Shown here: positions 61,141-64,000 of the stretch, one piece after another | How positions within the stretch are numbered: position 1 is the stretch's first letter | Layout: each line of letters starts with the position of its first letter | Origin: Pseudomonas plecoglossicida NBRC 103162 = DSM 15088 | Lineage (GTDB): Bacteria; Pseudomonadota; Gammaproteobacteria; Pseudomonadales; Pseudomonadaceae | NCBI RefSeq assembly: GCF_000730665.1 | Contig: NZ_BBIV01000030.1 | Span: 1 to 64,000 of the forward strand | Direction: 5' to 3' | DNA length: 64,000 nt | The notes under the pieces: generated by a model | What the model saw: only the letters and a program-made list of their open reading frames with translations | What the model was told of the DNA's origin: nothing | Database searches by the model: none | Position numbers and translations under genes: made by a program

Positions 61141-62500
61141 GCCCATGACACTCAGCCAGCTGACCGCGGCACTGGGTGCTCGCCAGGTCGGTGCAGACGC
61201 CAGCTTCACCGGTGTCAGCATCGACAGCCGCAGCGTCGGCGCCGGGCAGCTGTTCGTTGCCCTGACGGGGCCGCGTTTCGATGGCCACGATTACCTGGCC
61301 GATGTGAAGGCCAAGGGTGCCGTGGCGGCGCTGGTCGAGCACGAGATTGCCGATGTCGACCTGCCGCAGCTGGTGGTCACGGATTGCCGCATCGCGCTGG
61401 GTCAGCTGGGTGCGTTGAACCGCGCCGCGTTCGACAAGCCGGTGGTGGCCATCACCGGCTCCAGCGGCAAGACCACGGTCAAGGAGATGCTGGCCAGCAT
61501 CCTGCGTACCCGTGGGCTGGTGCACGCGACCCGAGGCAACCTGAACAATGACCTGGGCGCACCGCTGACGCTGCTGGAGATTTCCCCGGAGCACAGCGCG
61601 GCAGTCATCGAGCTGGGTGCTTCGCGCATCGGCGAGATCCGCTACACCGTGGGGCTGACCCGGCCGCAGGTGGTCATCATCAACAACGCCGGCACCGCCC
61701 ATGTAGGCGAGTTCGGTGGCCCGGAGAAGATCGTCGAGGCCAAGGGCGAAATCCTCGAAGGCCTGGGTGAGGGCGGCACAGCCATTCTCAACCTGGACGA
61801 CAAGGCATTTGCCATCTGGAAAGCGCGCGCCGGCGCACACAAGGTCGTCAGTTTCGCCCGCGAAGACGTCCGTGCCGACTTTTATGCCACGGATATCGGT
61901 CGCGACGCGCGGGGCTGCCCATCGTTCACCTTGCATGGCGCTGGAGCGTTCGTGTCCGTGCAACTCAACGTGTTGGGCGAGCATAACGTCAGCAACGCGC
62001 TGGCCGCTGCCGCCGCCGCCCATGCCGTTGGTCTGAGCCTGAGCGGCATCGCCGCCGGCCTCGACGCCGTGCAACCGGTCAAGGGCCGCACCGTGGCGCA
62101 GATCGCCCCGAACGGTGTGCGGGTCATCGACGACAGCTACAACGCAAATCCCACCTCGATGTGCGCGGCCATTGATATACTCGCCGGCTTTTCCGGACGC
62201 ACCGTTCTGGTGCTAGGGGATATCGGCGAACTGGGCCAGTGGGCGGAAGAAGGCCACCGTCAGGTGGGTGACTACGCACGTGGCAAGGTCGATGCCGTCT
62301 ATGCAACGGGTACCAACATGATTCATGCGGTCAAGGCGTTCGGCGCCGATGGTCGTCATTTCGCTACGCAAGCTGAGCTGATCGAAGCCGTTCGCGCCGA
62401 GAGTGCCAGCGATACCACTATCTTGATCAAGGGCTCGCGCAGCGCTGCGATGGAAAACGTCGTGGCTGCATTGTGCGGTACCAGCGGGGAGAAACATTAA
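61133..62500 (+). CDS. murF: UDP-MurNAc-tripeptide:D-Ala-D-Ala ligase
   Basis: MurF adds the D-Ala-D-Ala dipeptide to complete the UDP-MurNAc pentapeptide. The 455-residue protein starts at MLKPMTLSQLTAALG, overlapping the murE end. The nucleotide loop is ITGSSGKTTVKEML, with RGNLNNDLGAPLTLL and IDDSYNANPTSM as family signatures. A reading frame extended upstream within murE is spurious. Its stop shares one base with the mraY start. Confidence 0.97.
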   Translation: MLKPMTLSQLTAALGARQVGADASFTGVSIDSRSVGAGQLFVALTGPRFDGHDYLADVKAKGAVAALVEHEIADVDLPQLVVTDCRIALGQLGALNRAAFDKPVVAITGSSGKTTVKEMLASILRTRGLVHATRGNLNNDLGAPLTLLEISPEHSAAVIELGASRIGEIRYTVGLTRPQVVIINNAGTAHVGEFGGPEKIVEAKGEILEGLGEGGTAILNLDDKAFAIWKARAGAHKVVSFAREDVRADFYATDIGRDARGCPSFTLHGAGAFVSVQLNVLGEHNVSNALAAAAAAHAVGLSLSGIAAGLDAVQPVKGRTVAQIAPNGVRVIDDSYNANPTSMCAAIDILAGFSGRTVLVLGDIGELGQWAEEGHRQVGDYARGKVDAVYATGTNMIHAVKAFGADGRHFATQAELIEAVRAESASDTTILIKGSRSAAMENVVAALCGTSGEKH

Positions 62501-63582
62501 TGCTGCTGCTGTTGGCTGAGTATCTGCAACAGTTCCACAAGGGCTTCGCGGTCTTCCAGTACCTGTCCCTGCGCGGGATCCTCGGTGTACTGACCGCGTT
62601 GTCACTGGCGCTGTGGCTGGGCCCGTGGATGATCCGCACCCTGCAGATCCGCCAGATCGGTCAGGCCGTCCGTAACGACGGCCCGCAATCGCACCTGTCG
62701 AAATCCGGCACTCCCACCATGGGCGGTGCCTTGATCCTGTCCGCCATCGGCATCAGCACCCTGCTGTGGGCCGACCTGACCAACCGCTACGTGTGGGTCG
62801 TGCTGATCGTCACCCTGTTGTTCGGTGCCATTGGCTGGGTCGACGACTACCGCAAGGTCATCGAAAAGAACTCGCGTGGCCTGCCGAGCCGCTGGAAGTA
62901 TTTCTGGCAGTCGGTGTTCGGCCTGGGGGCCGCCGTGTTCCTCTACATGACTGCGCCTACCAGCGTCGAGACCACCCTGATCGTGCCGTTCCTCAAGGAC
63001 GTCACCATCCCGCTGGGTGTCGGCTTCGTCGTTCTCACCTACTTCGTCATCGTCGGCTCGAGCAACGCGGTCAACCTGACCGACGGCCTCGATGGCCTGG
63101 CGATCATGCCAACGGTGATGGTCGGCGGCGCCCTGGGCATCTTCTGCTACCTGTCGGGCAACGTGAAATTCGCCGAATACCTGCTGATCCCCTATGTCCC
63201 GGGTTCGGGCGAGCTGATCGTGTTCTGCGGCGCGCTGATCGGCGCGGGCCTGGGCTTCCTGTGGTTCAACACCTATCCGGCCCAGGTGTTCATGGGTGAC
63301 GTCGGTGCGCTGGCACTGGGCGCCGCACTGGGCACCATCGCGGTCATCGTCCGCCAGGAAATCGTACTGTTCATCATGGGCGGCATCTTCGTCGTGGAGA
63401 CCCTGTCGGTGGTGATCCAGGTCGCTTCGTTCAAGCTGACCGGCAAGCGGGTATTCCGCATGGCACCGATCCATCACCACTTTGAACTCAAAGGCTGGCC
63501 CGAGCCTCGGGTGATCGTCCGCTTCTGGATCATCACCGTGATCCTGGTGCTGATCGGCCTTGCAACCCTGAAACTGAGGTAG
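62500..63582 (+). CDS. mraY: Phospho-MurNAc-pentapeptide translocase MraY
   Basis: An inner-membrane enzyme that moves phospho-MurNAc-pentapeptide onto undecaprenyl phosphate, giving lipid I. The 360-residue protein has about ten membrane helices, the catalytic aspartates in WVDDYRKV and NLTDGLDGLA, and the C-terminal HHH motif APIHHHFELKGW. It begins in the TAATG overlap with murF. Confidence 0.97.
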   Translation: MLLLLAEYLQQFHKGFAVFQYLSLRGILGVLTALSLALWLGPWMIRTLQIRQIGQAVRNDGPQSHLSKSGTPTMGGALILSAIGISTLLWADLTNRYVWVVLIVTLLFGAIGWVDDYRKVIEKNSRGLPSRWKYFWQSVFGLGAAVFLYMTAPTSVETTLIVPFLKDVTIPLGVGFVVLTYFVIVGSSNAVNLTDGLDGLAIMPTVMVGGALGIFCYLSGNVKFAEYLLIPYVPGSGELIVFCGALIGAGLGFLWFNTYPAQVFMGDVGALALGAALGTIAVIVRQEIVLFIMGGIFVVETLSVVIQVASFKLTGKRVFRMAPIHHHFELKGWPEPRVIVRFWIITVILVLIGLATLKLR

Positions 63583-63588
63583 ACGAGC

Positions 63589-64000
63589 GTGTCACTGATC
63601 GCTTCCGACCAATTCCGCATCGTTGTCGGCCTCGGCAAGAGCGGCATGTCCCTGGTTCGCTTCCTGGCGAACCGGGGCATTGCCTTTGCGGTCGCCGACA
63701 CCCGCGAGCAACCGCCGGAACTGGACACCCTGCGCCGTGATTACCCGCAGGTGGAAGTGCGTTGTGGGGAACTGGACGTGGACTTCCTGTGCCGCGCCAA
63801 CGAACTGTACGTGAGCCCAGGCCTGGCCCTGGCCACACCGGCCTTGCAGCAGGCAGCGGCGCGTGGCGTCAAGCTGTCTGGCGATATCGAACTGTTCGCC
63901 CGCCATGCCAAGGCGCCGATCGTCGCCATCAGCGGCTCCAACGCCAAGAGCACCGTGACCACCCTCGTCGGCGAGATGGCCGCGAAGGCAGGCAAGCGTG
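63589..64000 (+). CDS. murD: UDP-MurNAc-L-alanine:D-glutamate ligase, N-terminal part (cut by window end)
   Basis: MurD adds D-glutamate to UDP-MurNAc-alanine. About 137 residues are present: the N-terminal Rossmann-like UDP-binding domain (IVVGLGKSGMSLVRFL) and the beginning of the ATPase domain. The GTG start 63589 lies seven bases after the mraY stop. The ATP loop reads GSNAKSTVTT, with alanine where most Mur ligases have glycine (GxNGKST). The gene continues beyond the window. Confidence 0.95.
   Translation, partial: MSLIASDQFRIVVGLGKSGMSLVRFLANRGIAFAVADTREQPPELDTLRRDYPQVEVRCGELDVDFLCRANELYVSPGLALATPALQQAAARGVKLSGDIELFARHAKAPIVAISGSNAKSTVTTLVGEMAAKAGKR

Overview
The window is chromosomal DNA from a fluorescent Pseudomonas, most probably of the P. 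putida group. This rests on the gene order, the high-G+C codon use, a type A RNase P RNA, a Lrp-type regulator divergent from a methionine gamma-lyase gene, and many copies of a Pseudomonas REP sequence (core GGAGCCGGCTTGCCGGCGAT and variants). Almost all genes are housekeeping or conserved Pseudomonas genes. No tRNA, 5S/16S/23S rRNA, insertion sequence or CRISPR array was seen.

Region 1 (0.3-17.3 kb) is a complete twelve-gene alginate operon on the minus strand: algD-alg8-alg44-algK-algE-algG-algX-algL-algI-algJ-algF-algA. AlgD and AlgA make GDP-mannuronate. Alg8 and Alg44 (c-di-GMP-binding PilZ) polymerise it. AlgG, AlgX, AlgL and AlgK process and guide the polymer through the periplasm, AlgI, AlgJ, AlgF and AlgX O-acetylate it, and AlgE exports it. 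A long A+T-rich leader precedes algD, with an AlgU-like promoter and an AlgR-like box. A REP doublet lies inside the algK coding sequence, in frame within the signal-peptide region, and another separates algL from algI.

Region 2 (17.3-25.8 kb) holds yaaA, a NodB-like deacetylase with damaged catalytic motifs, a PIN-PhoH ATPase, an unknown minus-strand gene, moaCDE (molybdopterin synthesis), the RNA helicase gene rhlB and a carboxylesterase gene.

Region 3 (25.8-36 kb) holds the amino-acid ABC transporter aapJQMP behind a textbook sigma-54 promoter, algW (the protease that starts MucA degradation and so feeds back to the alginate operon), a NIF3-family gene, and cysD/cysNC (sulfate activation). 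The cysD and cysNC genes are separated by a roughly 500-bp unit coding a four-helix-bundle protein between inverted repeats.

Region 4 (36-37.4 kb) is a small A+T-rich accessory island with two paralogous minus-strand mini-lipoproteins, one too short for normal gene callers, and a 174-residue single-domain bulb-lectin-like protein. This is the least ordinary part of the window.

Region 5 (37.4-50.6 kb) holds mdeR/mdeA, zapG (yhcB), an alpha/beta hydrolase, trpS, zapE, a GlxA-type regulator, an aldo/keto reductase, rplM-rpsI, petABC (cytochrome bc1) and sspAB.

Region 6 (50.6-64 kb) holds a YgdR-type lipoprotein, the dolP-like/gmhA/yraN/lpoA group, rsmI, rnpB, and then the division and cell-wall cluster mraZ-rsmH-ftsL-ftsI-murE-murF-mraY-murD. 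The cluster is tightly overlapped and preceded by a promoter with 10-bp-spaced MraZ boxes. murD runs off the end.
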